A stretch of 64,000 bases of DNA from DASPKM01 sp963817075 (lineage in GTDB: Bacteria; Bacteroidota; Bacteroidia; Chitinophagales; Chitinophagaceae). The notes under the pieces were generated by a model. The model was not told where the DNA came from. It saw only the letters and a list, made by a program, of their open reading frames with translations, and did no database searches. Below are positions 1 to 8,688 of this stretch, piece after piece (position 1 is the first letter of the stretch; the number at the start of each line of letters is the position of its first letter). Where the stretch lies: contig CAWFMT010000005.1 of the NCBI GenBank assembly GCA_963817075.1, forward strand, positions 1-64,000. Direction: 5' to 3'. A program made the position numbers and the translations under genes.

Positions 1-499
1 ATCAAGGCATCCCGTCTCTACATCAAAACAAAGGATGCGAATAACCCAGAGCTACTCCGATATATCGATGGTCACAATTATCGGGTAAATAAGGAGAATG
101 TAAAATTTGGAAGAGTAAAGAATATTCTGCAGATAGTTGTGAGCGGGTTAGGATTCTTCGGATTGCTTGTGATTGTTCTTGCTCTTATGCTTTTCTCATT
201 CTACTTACAATTGATAATCGCAAAGAGTCGTGATAATCTTCAATTATTATTAATGTTAGGATATGCACCCGGATGGTTGACCAGAACCGTGGCAGGCAGA
301 TGGATTCCAATCTATACCAGCATCGTCATCATAGCCCTGATACTTACATCCATCTTCCAATATTTCTTTTATAAACTCACCTCTGCCATGAACACAAGTA
401 TCTCGCCTTTTATACATTGGTCAGTTCTTGTTTTAGGAGTTGGGCTAATCGGTGATAAGGGCCTATAGTAACTACAGGATGATCAAAAGAAGTGTATAA
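1..499 (+). CDS. ABC transporter permease, FtsX-like, C-terminal part (frameshifted near its end)
   Basis: The reading frame is open from the window edge, so the N-terminus lies outside. It shows a long hydrophobic helix (about residues 47-67), a polar loop with the LMLGYAP-type turn typical of FtsX/MacB permease domains, a second helix (about 100-122) and the start of a third. Such permeases sit in the inner membrane as half of an ABC exporter or lipoprotein-release pump. The frame stops at 468 in the middle of the last helix. One base of difference at about 451-452 opens another frame reading VIRAYSNYRMIKRSV to a stop at 497-499, a plausible natural end, so I infer a one-base insertion. The partner ATPase is not in the window. 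The family call rests on hydrophobicity and the loop motif only. Confidence 0.5.
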
Positions 500-572
500 A
501 CTATAGTAAAATCCAAAAATCAAATAACAATAACCAAAGAATAAGAAAAAATAATCAATAGAAATAAATTTA

Positions 573-1828
573 TTAAGATTGATAAATGAAAATTCTTTGT
601 GATTTGTTTTTTGGTTCTTGGAATTTTCTTTTAAGTACGAGTTCATAAACAATCGCTGCACCCTGCCCAACCCCAACGCACATAGTCGCCAATCCATACC
701 TGGCATTTCTTCTTTTCATTTCATGAAGTAGGGTGGTTGAAATCCTGACGCCGCTGCACCCAAGTGGATGCCCAATTGCGATGGATCCCCCATTTACATT
801 TACGCCGTCTTCTTCTATATGCAGATCATTGATGCATGCCAGTGACTGGGAAGCAAATGCTTCATTAAGTTCAATAAGGTCGATATCATCAATTGAGAGG
901 TTAGCTCTGTCAAGTGCTTTCCTTGTTGCTGGGATTGGCCCAAGTCCCATCACTGCAGGATCTACTGCCGGCAACCGCCATGGAAATGATTTTTGCAATA
1001 GGTTTCAGTTGGTATTTGTCTACTGCGGATTCACTTGCAAGGAGCATCCTGCAGCTCCATCATTAATGCCCGATGAAAGTCCTGCGGTAACTGATCCATC
1101 TTTTGAGAATGCGGGTTTCAAGCCTGCAAGTTTCTCCATTGAGGTTTCACGGGGATGCTCATCCTTTTCAAAAAAGATCTTTTCATCCTTTCCTCCTAAT
1201 ATTTCAACTCCAATAATCTCATCTTTCCACTTTCCTTCCTTCAAAGCTTTAAAATATTTCTGCTGCGATCCAAGTGCAAATTCATCCTGCTCTTCCCTGG
1301 AAATATTCTTTTGCCTGGCTACATTTTCGGCGGTTTCTCCCATTGAATATGGATGATGCAGTTCTGCCATTTTCTTATTGATAAATCTCCATCCGATGGT
1401 AGAATCAACTACTTCCGGGCTTCGATTCCAGGGAGATGAAGACTTTGACATTACAAAGGGGCACGAGTCATACTTTCAACACCGCCAGCAATATATAATT
1501 CACCTTCTCCACACATGATGGCTCTCGAAGCATCCATGATGGCCTGTAAGCCTGAAGCACAAAGTCGGTTTACAGTATTTCCAGCCACAGTAACAGGCAA
1601 TCCAGCCAATAAAGCAGACATTCTTGCCACATTCCTATTATCCTCCCCAGCCTGGTTGGCGTCCCCGGCAATCACATCTTCGATTGCATTTAGGTCTATC
1701 GATGGATTTCTTTTTAATAATGCCTTGATAACTATGGCTAGTAGATCATCAGGTCTGATGGAACTAAGCGTGCCGGCATACTTCCCAATTGGCGTTCGAA
1801 CTGCATCAATGATATAAGCTGTTTGCAT
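573..1828 (-). pseudogene. Acetyl-CoA C-acyltransferase (thiolase), broken by three frameshifts
   Basis: Thiolase family enzyme that condenses two acyl-CoA units or cleaves 3-ketoacyl-CoA. The first piece (start ATG at 1828) has the nucleophile Cys90 in NRLCASGLQA. The middle piece carries the loop domain (SMGETAENVA, GLSSGINDGAAG). The last carries NEAFA, the catalytic His motif GHPLG and the second catalytic Cys in CVGVGQGAA. The pieces lie in different frames with breaks at about 1451, 1030 and 968. A C run is one base short at the first break (an alanine-proline stretch stops, then continues as VMSKSSSPW). All catalytic motifs survive, so sequence error is more likely than true decay. The C-terminus runs about 20 residues beyond the usual end after GQGAAIVYE, perhaps a further indel. 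A 3-oxoadipyl-CoA thiolase (PcaF-like) role cannot be separated from acetyl-CoA acetyltransferase here. Confidence 0.85.
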
Positions 1829-1837
1829 AAAGCGCAC

Positions 1838-2320
1838 AAATTAACGAGTTTCGGGATTAGCATTTAGTTGTTTAACCGCCAGTACGCTAAGTTTCGCAAA
1901 GAATCATGGGGTTGCCTTGCGCGTTTGTTTCTTTCACCTTCCTTTCATACCCGTTTACCGAAGAAGTTGACAGATGGCACTGGTCCCCTATTCCGAATTA
2001 CAAAATCTTAATTCGTCCTGGTTAACAAATGAACTAATTAACAATTCAACTATTTAGAGGGTAGCCCCTACGGGGCAAAGAATTCCAAATGCTAAGCACA
2101 ATTCAACACCTATCGCCCCAATACCAAATTCGCAATTCTAATTCCTTCTTATCAACAACTCAACTAATCAACTATCCCTCCCAATTTTCCCAATTTCCCA
2201 ATCCTAAGCGTAGCGAAGAACCCAAATTTCAAAATATCAACGACTCACGATCCCCCATCCTCAGCACTTTCACCTTCCTTTCACCACCCATCCGGCCATT
2301 GAACGTTACCTTTGCGCCCA
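1838..2320. other. Intergenic region made of dispersed repeat words
   Basis: No convincing gene. It holds a copy of the TTAACCGCCAGTACGC family (about 1868-1890), a GTAGCCCCTACGGGGCAAAG palindrome (about 2060-2081) and several stretches of short near-repeats of the type CCCAATTTCCCAATCCTAA. An open frame runs through it into rlmN, but its translation is low-complexity (repeated SPQYQIRNSN-like text), so I place the rlmN start at 2321. Confidence 0.6.
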
Positions 2321-3370
2321 TGAATTCTGACTCAAAGAAAAATATCAGGACTTTAACCCTTGAGGATATCACTCTTTACCTTGAAAACATTGGAGAAAAG
2401 AAATTCCGGGCCAAACAGGTATATGAATGGCTGTGGCAAAAGCATGCCCATTCCTTTGAGGCCATGACCAACCTAAGCAAAGAGTTGCGTCTGAAACTGA
2501 GCGAGGAATTCGGTCTGCCTGCATTAACAATCGATGCCACGCAATATTCTGCCGACGGCACCATTAAGAGCCGATTTAAAACATTTGATGGACATCTGGT
2601 AGAAGGGGTGCTAATACCTACAGAAAAGCGCCAAACAGCCTGTGTTTCGTCCAGATCGGCTGCAGCCTCAGCTGCCGCTTTTGCGCAACGGGGTACATGG
2701 AAAAAAAAAGAAACCTTCAATTTGATGAGATCTATGATCAAGTGGTTCTGATCAACCAGCAATCTGAACGTATTCATGCAAAAAAATTATCCAATATAGT
2801 ATTCATGGGCATGGGCGAACCGTTGTTGAATTATAAAAATGTGTTGCGGGCCATCGAAAGGATCACTTCACCCGATGGATTGGGGATGTCGCCGCGCAGG
2901 ATCACCGTTTCAACCGCAGGTGTTGCAAAAATGATCAGACAACTGGGTGATGATAGAGTAAAATTCAAGCTCGCAGTTTCTCTTCACGCGGCCAATGATA
3001 AGAAGCGCAATGAGATCATGCCGATCAATGAAACCAACAATCTCAAATCACTCATAGAGGCGCTGAATTATTTTTACAAGCAAACACAAAATGAGATCAC
3101 TTTCGAATACATTCTTATTTAACAATTTCAACGACAGCGAAAAGGATGCGGATGACCTGATCAAGATTTACCGACAGGTGCCTGCCGATCTCGTAAATAT
3201 TATCGAATACAATCCGATCGAGTTTGCGCAGTTCAGCAAACCAGAGGAACATAAGTATCGAAGCATTCATGAATTATCTTGAAAAGAACAGGGTAAATGC
3301 GAGGCTTAGAAGAAGCCGCGGTAAAGATATTGATGCAGCTTGCGGGCAATTGGCCAATCGTGAATCGTGA
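2321..3370 (+). pseudogene. rlmN: RlmN 23S rRNA/tRNA adenine C2-methyltransferase, broken by three frameshifts
   Basis: Radical-SAM enzyme that methylates A2503 of 23S rRNA and A37 of some tRNAs. Segment 1 (2321 to about 2648) has the N-terminal helical domain ending in EGVLIPTEKRQTACVSS. Shifting one base there restores the radical-SAM cluster CSLSCRFCATG. Segment 2 (to about 3115) carries the GMGEPLLNY, RITVSTAG and LAVSLHA motifs. Breaks near 3117 and 3265 are needed to read EYI-LFNNFNDSEKD and then NYLEKNRVNARLRRSRGKDIDAACGQLA, which holds the methyl-carrying Cys. The first break is a C run one base too short. With the frames joined, every functional motif is present, so sequence error is the simplest reading. 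The stop lies inside a GTGAATCGTGA intergenic repeat. Confidence 0.88.
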
Positions 3371-3651
3371 ATCGTGAGACGTGAGTTAAAGGAAGAATTT
3401 CTCGCAAAGAAGCAAAGGCAGCAAAGAACGCAAAGCCTTAGATCTTTGCTCCTTGATAATATTGGCGTCTTAACGTGAAATCGGGATAGTGATCATGAGT
3501 CGTGAGAAAATTTCTTTTAACTTCTGACTACTTCTCTTCTTCCTTCGCTCTTCCGCTCTTCACTCTTATTTGCCATCTACGAATAAATTCTCACTTCCGT
3601 TAAACCTCACTCATCGATGGTCGTCTATGAGGCTACTAAATAAATATAATT
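3371..3651. repeat. Intergenic repeats (GTGAATCGTGAG and GCAAAGAACGCAAAG words)
   Basis: The region starts inside a direct microrepeat GTGAATCGTGAATCGTGAGACGTGAG, seen again near 3490, 7000, 10515 and 13315. It continues with a degenerate GCAAAG-type stretch related to the TTAACCGCAAAG family. No open frame is credible. The promoter of the Spy-like gene should lie at its right end, but I see no clear match to the Bacteroidota -33/-7 consensus. Confidence 0.55.
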
Positions 3652-4269
3652 ATGAAAAAAATGTTAAAGGCGCTGATGGCATTGATGCTGATCGCAACTG
3701 TGGCAAGTGCACAGGATAAAGATGTCAAAATACATCACCGCAAGCATGGCAAAAATGGTATGATCGATCAGAAATTGAATTTCACTGAAGATCAGAAGAA
3801 ACAAATGAAGGATGCCAACACAAGCTTCAGGGAGCAAATGAAACAATTGGAAAAACAAGACGAGATCACAGTAAAGGAATACAGGACTAGAAAGGAAACG
3901 CTTCGTAAACAACACGGTGAAAAAATCCAGGGTTTACTTACAGCAGAACAAAAGACCCAATTGGAAAAAATGAAGCAGGTGAGATCAGAAAAGAGGAAAG
4001 GAAGCAGAAAGGCCGGAGTTGAACGTATGAAAACATCACTTAACCTCTCTGATGAGCAGGTCACCAAGATGAAATCTTCCCATGAATCATTTGCATCCAA
4101 AATGAAGGCGATTCGTGAAAATCAATCGCTTTCAAGTGAACAAAAGAAAGAGCAGTTTAAATCATTGGCAAAGCAGCAGAAGGATGAGACTAAATCCATT
4201 TTAAACAAGGAACAACTTGAAAAACTGGAGCAAATGCATAAGGAACGCAGAAATCGTTCAGCTAAATAA
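3652..4269 (+). CDS. Spy/CpxP-like periplasmic protein with LTxxQ-type repeats
   Basis: 205 aa with a cleavable signal peptide (residues 1-20, ending VASAQ). The mature protein is highly charged and helical, with two related halves: NFTEDQKKQMKD...LLTAEQKTQLEKM and NLSDEQVTKMKS...ILNKEQLEKLEQM. These are LTxxQ-like signatures of the Spy/CpxP fold, whose members act as ATP-independent periplasmic chaperones or stress sensors. It lacks the short motif that would make it specifically CpxP, and no Cpx-type two-component system adjoins it. It is a single-gene unit followed by a strong terminator. It is the only intact gene in the first 5.3 kb of the window. Confidence 0.75.
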   Translation: MKKMLKALMALMLIATVASAQDKDVKIHHRKHGKNGMIDQKLNFTEDQKKQMKDANTSFREQMKQLEKQDEITVKEYRTRKETLRKQHGEKIQGLLTAEQKTQLEKMKQVRSEKRKGSRKAGVERMKTSLNLSDEQVTKMKSSHESFASKMKAIRENQSLSSEQKKEQFKSLAKQQKDETKSILNKEQLEKLEQMHKERRNRSAK

Positions 4270-4292
4270 GTTTTAGTTTGATGAATGAGAAA

Positions 4293-4320
4293 GGCAGCTA
4301 TTGAGCTGCCTTTTGTATTT
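4293..4320 (+). terminator. Rho-independent terminator of the Spy-like gene
   Basis: Perfect 7-bp stem GGCAGCT (4293-4299) / AGCTGCC (4304-4310) with a 4-nt loop, then TTTTGTATTT. It lies 23 bases after the stop codon. Confidence 0.8.
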
Positions 4321-4390
4321 TTGATGCCTTCGGAACCAGCAACATGCTGTCCGAACCATCACTACTGTTGAAAAACAGCAATTATTATTT

Positions 4391-5333
4391 ATGAAACAGA
4401 AAGGAAATTTTGACAAGTTTATTCAGAAAAAAAGAAATAGCGCAGTAAAAGAAGGATACAAGAAAGAAAAAAAAGAATGGAAGAAAGAGCGAGCTGCAGC
4501 TATTGATAAGAAGTTTGAAAAAAAGAGGATTGCAAAAAGTGGATCACCAAATCCTGAAGCAAATTCCATTGCAAATGTTCCCATCGTTGGTGAAATTCCA
4601 CTCAATAAATTCATCGCCCATTCCGGAATATGCAGTCGTAGAGATGCGGCAGAACTTGTGAAAAGCGGCAAGGTGCTGGTGAATGGAAAAGTGGTTACTG
4701 GAACCCGGATTCAAAGTAAAACATGGCGAAGATGTTAAGGTGAATGGAAAGAAGATCAGCATTCAGAAAAATCTCGTGTATATCCTGCTGAACAAACCGA
4801 AAGACTTTATTACCACTACCGCAGATCCTGAAGGCCGCCATACAGTTCTGGAGTTAGTTAAACACGCCACACCGGAAAGGGTTTATCCCATCGGGAGGCT
4901 TGATAGAAACACCACTGGCGTTCTCTTGCTTACCAATGATGGTGAGCTTGCACAGAAGCTTTCTCACCCCAAATACGAAATAAAAAAGGTTTACGAAGTG
5001 CGGCTTGATCGTCCCGTTACTAAAAAGGATTTTGATCAAATCATTCAGGGAGTTACACTTGAGGATGGTTTTGTTGCTCCGGACGCACTTGCTTATCCAG
5101 ATGCAAAGGATAAATCAATAATTGGAATTGAAATTCACAGTGGAAGGAACAGAATTGTCAGGAGAATATTTGAACAGCTTGGATATGATGTGAAAAATCT
5201 GGACCGGGTGATGTATGCTAACCTTACCAAGAAAAATGTAGACCGGGGCAAATGGAGATTTCTTTCGGAGAAGGAAGTACGACTTCTGAAATATCTGAAT
5301 GCTTCTACCCGAAAATCTTCACAAACAACATGA
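4391..5333 (+). pseudogene. RsuA/RluB-family pseudouridine synthase, one frameshift
   Basis: Isomerises a uridine in 23S or 16S rRNA. The first piece (4391 to about 4697) has a lysine-rich N-terminal extension of about 65 residues followed by an S4 RNA-binding domain (LNKFIAHSGICSRRDAAELVKSG). The second piece (about 4698-5333) continues the S4 domain, then the catalytic domain with LLNKPKDFITT, GRLDRNTTGVLLLTNDG (catalytic Asp in GRLD) and the C-terminal EIHSGRNRIVRRIFEQLGY motif. One extra G at about 4697 (ACTGGAACCC instead of ACTGAACCC) breaks the frame. The stop overlaps the start of the next gene as ATGA, so the two are translationally coupled. RluB is the likeliest specific role, but RsuA or RluE/F-type action is possible. 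Confidence 0.85.
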
Positions 5334-6226
5334 GCACTAAGGCGCACTCAAACATCTACAAACCCACTGAATGGGAACGGGTGAACTGTCCTTTTTGCGC
5401 TTCTGACGATTCTACTCTTTATGAACGATTTGGAAGCGAACTTCAATTTACATATGTGATTTGCAAGGATTGCAAACTGGTTTACCAATCACCCAGGCCA
5501 AAGTACAACCAGGAATTTATTGACGCTGCCTATGCCTCCTATTATCAGTTCACAGAAAGCCTTGACCTTAGCAAGAACCCTGATGTGCCGCAATCTTCGG
5601 TTGAGATGTTCAAAAAGGAAGTTGCGCATCTTTTGAAATTCGATAAGAAAAAAACAGCAGTGCTTGACATCGGAAGTGGAATGGGTACCTTCCTGCATGC
5701 TGCAAAACCTCATTATAAAGAAGCAGTTGGACTTGATGTTTCCGCGGAGATGGGAGCCTTTGTAGAAAAACAGTTGGGAGTAAAGGTCTATCTTAAACAA
5801 TTCGAAGATTTTCAATACTCAAAGAAATTCTCGCTCATTCACATGAGCCATGTCATTGAACATGTACCAAACCCTGGCACCTGGCTTGAGAAGGCAAAGG
5901 AGATGTTGGCACCTGATGGAATTCTCGTTATAAACGTTCCGAATAAATTCTCACTCAGCTTTAGGATGCAGCATTTGTTCGTAAAGCTTGGACTCAAGAA
6001 GCAATTTTCTGATGCATGGTCTGATCCAACAAGAACACCAGATCATTTGTTTGAACCTACACTTAAGAGCATGAAGAAATTCCTGAAAGAGAATAATTTC
6101 AAAATCCTGGATTATTTCAGTTACAGCAGGAAAGATCCCGTATCAAATTCTTCAATAATGAGCAAGATCATGAACAGGAACCTGCACATTGGAAGCAATT
6201 TATCATTCATCGTTACTCCTAAATAA
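5330..6226 (+). CDS. Class I SAM-dependent methyltransferase with N-terminal zinc-finger-like motif
   Basis: 298 aa, starting at the ATG that overlaps the previous stop (ATGA). An N-terminal CPFC...CKDC four-cysteine knuckle (about residues 20-50) precedes a Rossmann methyltransferase domain with motif I VLDIGSGMGTFL (about 105-116), an acidic end of strand 2 (GLDVS) and a post-motif HVIEHVPNP. This layout is common in methyltransferases of small molecules or cell-surface sugars, and the substrate is not identifiable. It sits between two pseudouridine synthase genes, with 6 bases to the next start, so co-transcription is likely, but an rRNA target would be a guess. Confidence 0.72.
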   Translation: MSTKAHSNIYKPTEWERVNCPFCASDDSTLYERFGSELQFTYVICKDCKLVYQSPRPKYNQEFIDAAYASYYQFTESLDLSKNPDVPQSSVEMFKKEVAHLLKFDKKKTAVLDIGSGMGTFLHAAKPHYKEAVGLDVSAEMGAFVEKQLGVKVYLKQFEDFQYSKKFSLIHMSHVIEHVPNPGTWLEKAKEMLAPDGILVINVPNKFSLSFRMQHLFVKLGLKKQFSDAWSDPTRTPDHLFEPTLKSMKKFLKENNFKILDYFSYSRKDPVSNSSIMSKIMNRNLHIGSNLSFIVTPK

Positions 6227-6232
6227 TCCTTG

Positions 6233-6949
6233 ATGCAGGCAGAGACCATTCAGGAAACAGAAAACTGGATCGCATTGAACAAGCCTGCGGGATTGTTAAG
6301 CATTCCCGATCGAAAGGGTATTGAAATTTCACTCAAACGTTTGTTGCAGGAAAAGTATGGTGAGATATTCACTGTGCATCGCCTCGATCGTGATACAAGT
6401 GGGATTATACTCTTTGCGAAAAACGCAGAAGCACATAAATATTTATCCCAGCAATTTGAAGAACGAACTATCGAAAAAATATACCTGGGATTAGTAATGG
6501 GTCAGCTTGATGAAAAAAAGGGAACAATTGATGAACCCATTGCAGAGCATCCTTCAAAAAAAGGGATGATGAGAATTGTCAGGAATGGCAAGCCTTCTTC
6601 AACTGCTTTCGATGTGAAAGAAGAGTTTGGAAAATATTCACTGGTTGAATTTAATATTCATACCGGCAGAACACACCAGATACGAGTGCATATGCAGCAC
6701 CTGGGTCACCCAATTGTTTGTGACGAAATGTATGGCGATGGCCGTCCATTTCTTATCTCCTCTATAAAAAGAAATTTCAAGCTTGCCCAGGACCAGGAGG
6801 AAGAACGTCCCATACTAAAAAGACTTGCGCTGCATGCGGTGAAATTAAATTTCACCGGCCCTGAAGATAAATCCTATCAGTTGGAGGTTCCTTTACCGAA
6901 GGATATGTCGGCGCTTTTGAAGCAACTGAGAAAGTGGAAGAAAGGGTGA
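6233..6949 (+). CDS. RluA-family pseudouridine synthase (no S4 domain)
   Basis: 238 aa from the ATG at 6233; a TTG three bases upstream is also in frame. The catalytic motif HRLDRDTSG places the nucleophile Asp at residue 52. The family signatures NKPAGLLS and NIHTGRTHQIRVHMQHLGHPIV follow. It lacks the N-terminal S4 domain of RluC/RluD and resembles the single-domain RluA/TruC type, acting on 23S rRNA or tRNA. It is the third gene of a short operon with the RsuA/RluB-type enzyme and the methyltransferase. Its stop is followed at once by an intergenic TTTGA-type repeat. Confidence 0.85.
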   Translation: MQAETIQETENWIALNKPAGLLSIPDRKGIEISLKRLLQEKYGEIFTVHRLDRDTSGIILFAKNAEAHKYLSQQFEERTIEKIYLGLVMGQLDEKKGTIDEPIAEHPSKKGMMRIVRNGKPSSTAFDVKEEFGKYSLVEFNIHTGRTHQIRVHMQHLGHPIVCDEMYGDGRPFLISSIKRNFKLAQDQEEERPILKRLALHAVKLNFTGPEDKSYQLEVPLPKDMSALLKQLRKWKKG

Positions 6950-7020
6950 GAGTTTGAGAGTTTGAATGTTTGATTGTTTGATTGTTTTTTATTACTCACG
7001 ATTCACGACTCACGACTCAT
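6950..7020. repeat. Intergenic TTTGAATGTTTGATTG / ACTCACGATTCACGAC repeats
   Basis: GAGTTTGAGAGTTTGAATG microrepeats are followed by a run of ACTCACGATTCACGACTCACG. The first is the reverse complement of the stretch ending at 10800, next to rimM. In both places it directly follows a stop codon in the same orientation relative to the gene. The second is the reverse complement of the word at 3361-3400. Confidence 0.6.
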
Positions 7021-7052
7021 GTTCTTCGTCCTTGCAGTTAAGATCTTGAAAC

Positions 7053-7074
7053 AAAAAAAGAGGCCGAAGCCTCT
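7053..7074 (-). terminator. Rho-independent terminator of the peroxiredoxin gene
   Basis: On the minus strand AGAGGC-TTCG-GCCTCT is followed by TTTTTTTG. A 6-bp stem closed by a stable UUCG tetraloop and a long U tract lies about 48 bases after the stop. Confidence 0.85.
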
Positions 7075-7121
7075 ACTCAAATCGTGTGTTTAAGTTGAAC
7101 TGTATTTAAAAAATTCCTATA

Positions 7122-7766
7122 TCAGTTTGTTTCAATATTTGGCTGAGGAGTATATCTCAGATATGGCTTCACCACCTTTACTCCCTTAGGGAATTTCTTT
7201 ATAGCATCTTCTGTTGAAACAGCGGGAACCACAATCACATCTTCACCATGTTTCCAATCAGCAGGAGTGGCCACACTATGATTTGCTGTTAGTTGCAGAG
7301 AATCAATTACCCTTAGCACTTCTATGAAATTTCTTCCAGTTGAAGCAGGATATGTGATCATCAGCTTCACTTTTTTATCAGGTCCGATCACAAAAAGCGA
7401 ACGAACAGTAAATGTTTCAGAAGCATTTGGATGGATCATACCATAAAGGTTAGAAACCGTCCTGTCTTCATCGGCAATAATCGGGAAGTTTACTTCGCAA
7501 TTCTGAGTTTCATTGATGTCATTGATCCAACCCATATGTTTATCGAGAGGATCAACACTAACAGCAAGAACTTTGACATTACGTTTTGCAAATTCATCTT
7601 TCAAAAGGGCGGTCTTACCCAACTCTGTTGTACAAACAGGAGTGTAGTCTGCGGGATGTGAAAAAAGAATACCCCAGTTGTTTCCCAGGTATTCGTAAAA
7701 ATCTATTTCCCCTGCGGATGTTTTCGCCTGGAAATTGGGTGCAATGTCACCTAAGCGTAAACTCAT
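7122..7766 (-). CDS. 1-Cys peroxiredoxin (Prx6 type)
   Basis: 214 aa thioredoxin-fold peroxidase that reduces H2O2 and organic or lipid hydroperoxides in the cytoplasm. The peroxidatic Cys45 lies in the PVCTTE motif that marks the Prx6 subfamily. The conserved partner Arg lies in the TVRSLFVIGP region. The long C-terminal part (ATPADWKHGEDVIVVPAVS, YLRYTPQP) is also typical of Prx6. No thiol partner gene adjoins it. It is monocistronic with its own terminator, and the tandem-repeat region lies upstream. Confidence 0.9.
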   Translation of the reverse strand: MSLRLGDIAPNFQAKTSAGEIDFYEYLGNNWGILFSHPADYTPVCTTELGKTALLKDEFAKRNVKVLAVSVDPLDKHMGWINDINETQNCEVNFPIIADEDRTVSNLYGMIHPNASETFTVRSLFVIGPDKKVKLMITYPASTGRNFIEVLRVIDSLQLTANHSVATPADWKHGEDVIVVPAVSTEDAIKKFPKGVKVVKPYLRYTPQPNIETN

Positions 7767-7908
7767 AATGAATAATTTAAAGGTTGGATAATCCTGGTTG
7801 GAGAGCGAAGATAATGGTTTATTTTATCCACCATTGTCCCCTTGCGAACCCTTGCGTCTTGCCGGTTAAACTCCTCTAAAAAAAATTGTTTTGCTCCTAA
7901 CGGAGCAA

Positions 7909-8564
7909 GATATTAGAGAGATGGATTTCGCTACCAACCTGTTACTCCTACGGGGTATCAGAATTTTCGTACTTGACCATATCTTGACACCAGCTTCCTC
8001 GCCCCATCGGGGCGAAAGGTCGGTAGCAGAACAGTATGACAATTGAAATGCCGCGTAGCGGGATTACACTGAGTTTAACCGCAAAGACGCTAGGTGACTG
8101 CAGATCTCGCCATAAGGAATAATCTTATTGAAACCCATCTGAAAAAGCAGAGGAAGATATTAGAGAGATGGATTTCGCTACCAACCTGTTACCCCTACGG
8201 GGTATCAGAATTTTCGTACTTGACCATATCTTGACACCAGCTTCCTCGCCCCATCGGGGCGAAAGGTCGGTAGCAGAACAATATGACAATTGAAATGCCG
8301 CGTAGCGGGATTACACTGAGTTTAACCGCAAAGACGCTAGGTGACTGCAGATCTCGCCATAACGAATAATCTTATTGAAACCCATCTGAAAAAGCAGAGG
8401 AAGATATTAGAGAGATGGATTTCGCTACCAACCTGTTACCCCTACGGGGTATCAGAATTTTCGTACTTGACCATATCTTGACACCAGCTTCCTCGCCCCA
8501 TCGGGGCGAAAGGTCGGTAGCAGAACAGTATGACAATTGAAATGCCGCGTAGCGGGATTACACT
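7909..8564. repeat. Tandem repeat, 247-bp unit, 2.66 copies
   Basis: Near-identical units begin with GATATTAGAGAG at 7909, 8156 and 8403. The third breaks off after GGGATTACACT at about 8564. Copies differ by only a few bases (for example CTCCTACGGGG against CCCCTACGGGG). Each unit contains the palindrome GCCCCATCGGGGC, a TACGGGGTATCAG element and a TTTAACCGCAAAGACGC element, so small dispersed repeats were duplicated as a block. No coding frame is supported. Confidence 0.92.
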
Positions 8565-8688
8565 AACAATCAAAATTTTTTGAATTTGCTTGCTTGTTGA
8601 GAGCAGTTTTCAATATGATTATCGATGTAGCGAAATCTTCAATCACCTAAATATCGTTGCGTCTTTGCGCCTTTGCGGTTAAGTTTTC
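8565..8688. repeat. TTAACCGC-family element after dinB
   Basis: The part nearest dinB reads TTAACCGCAAAGGCGCAAAGACGC on the minus strand (about 8655-8682) and begins about 8 bases after the dinB stop. The rest is AT-rich with no frame or obvious hairpin. Confidence 0.6.

Noticed and set aside
733..1356. 207-aa plus-strand frame opposite the thiolase
   Set aside because: Shadow of the thiolase; composition (Ser/Pro-rich) is typical of an antisense frame, and the minus strand carries all thiolase motifs.
2089..2320. N-terminal extension of RlmN
   Set aside because: The frame is open upstream, but the residues come from low-complexity intergenic repeats. The family start MNSDSKKNIRTLTLEDI lies at 2321.
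7909..8564. Insertion sequence or integron-like element
   Set aside because: No transposase or integrase frame and no target duplication visible; a plain tandem repeat explains it.
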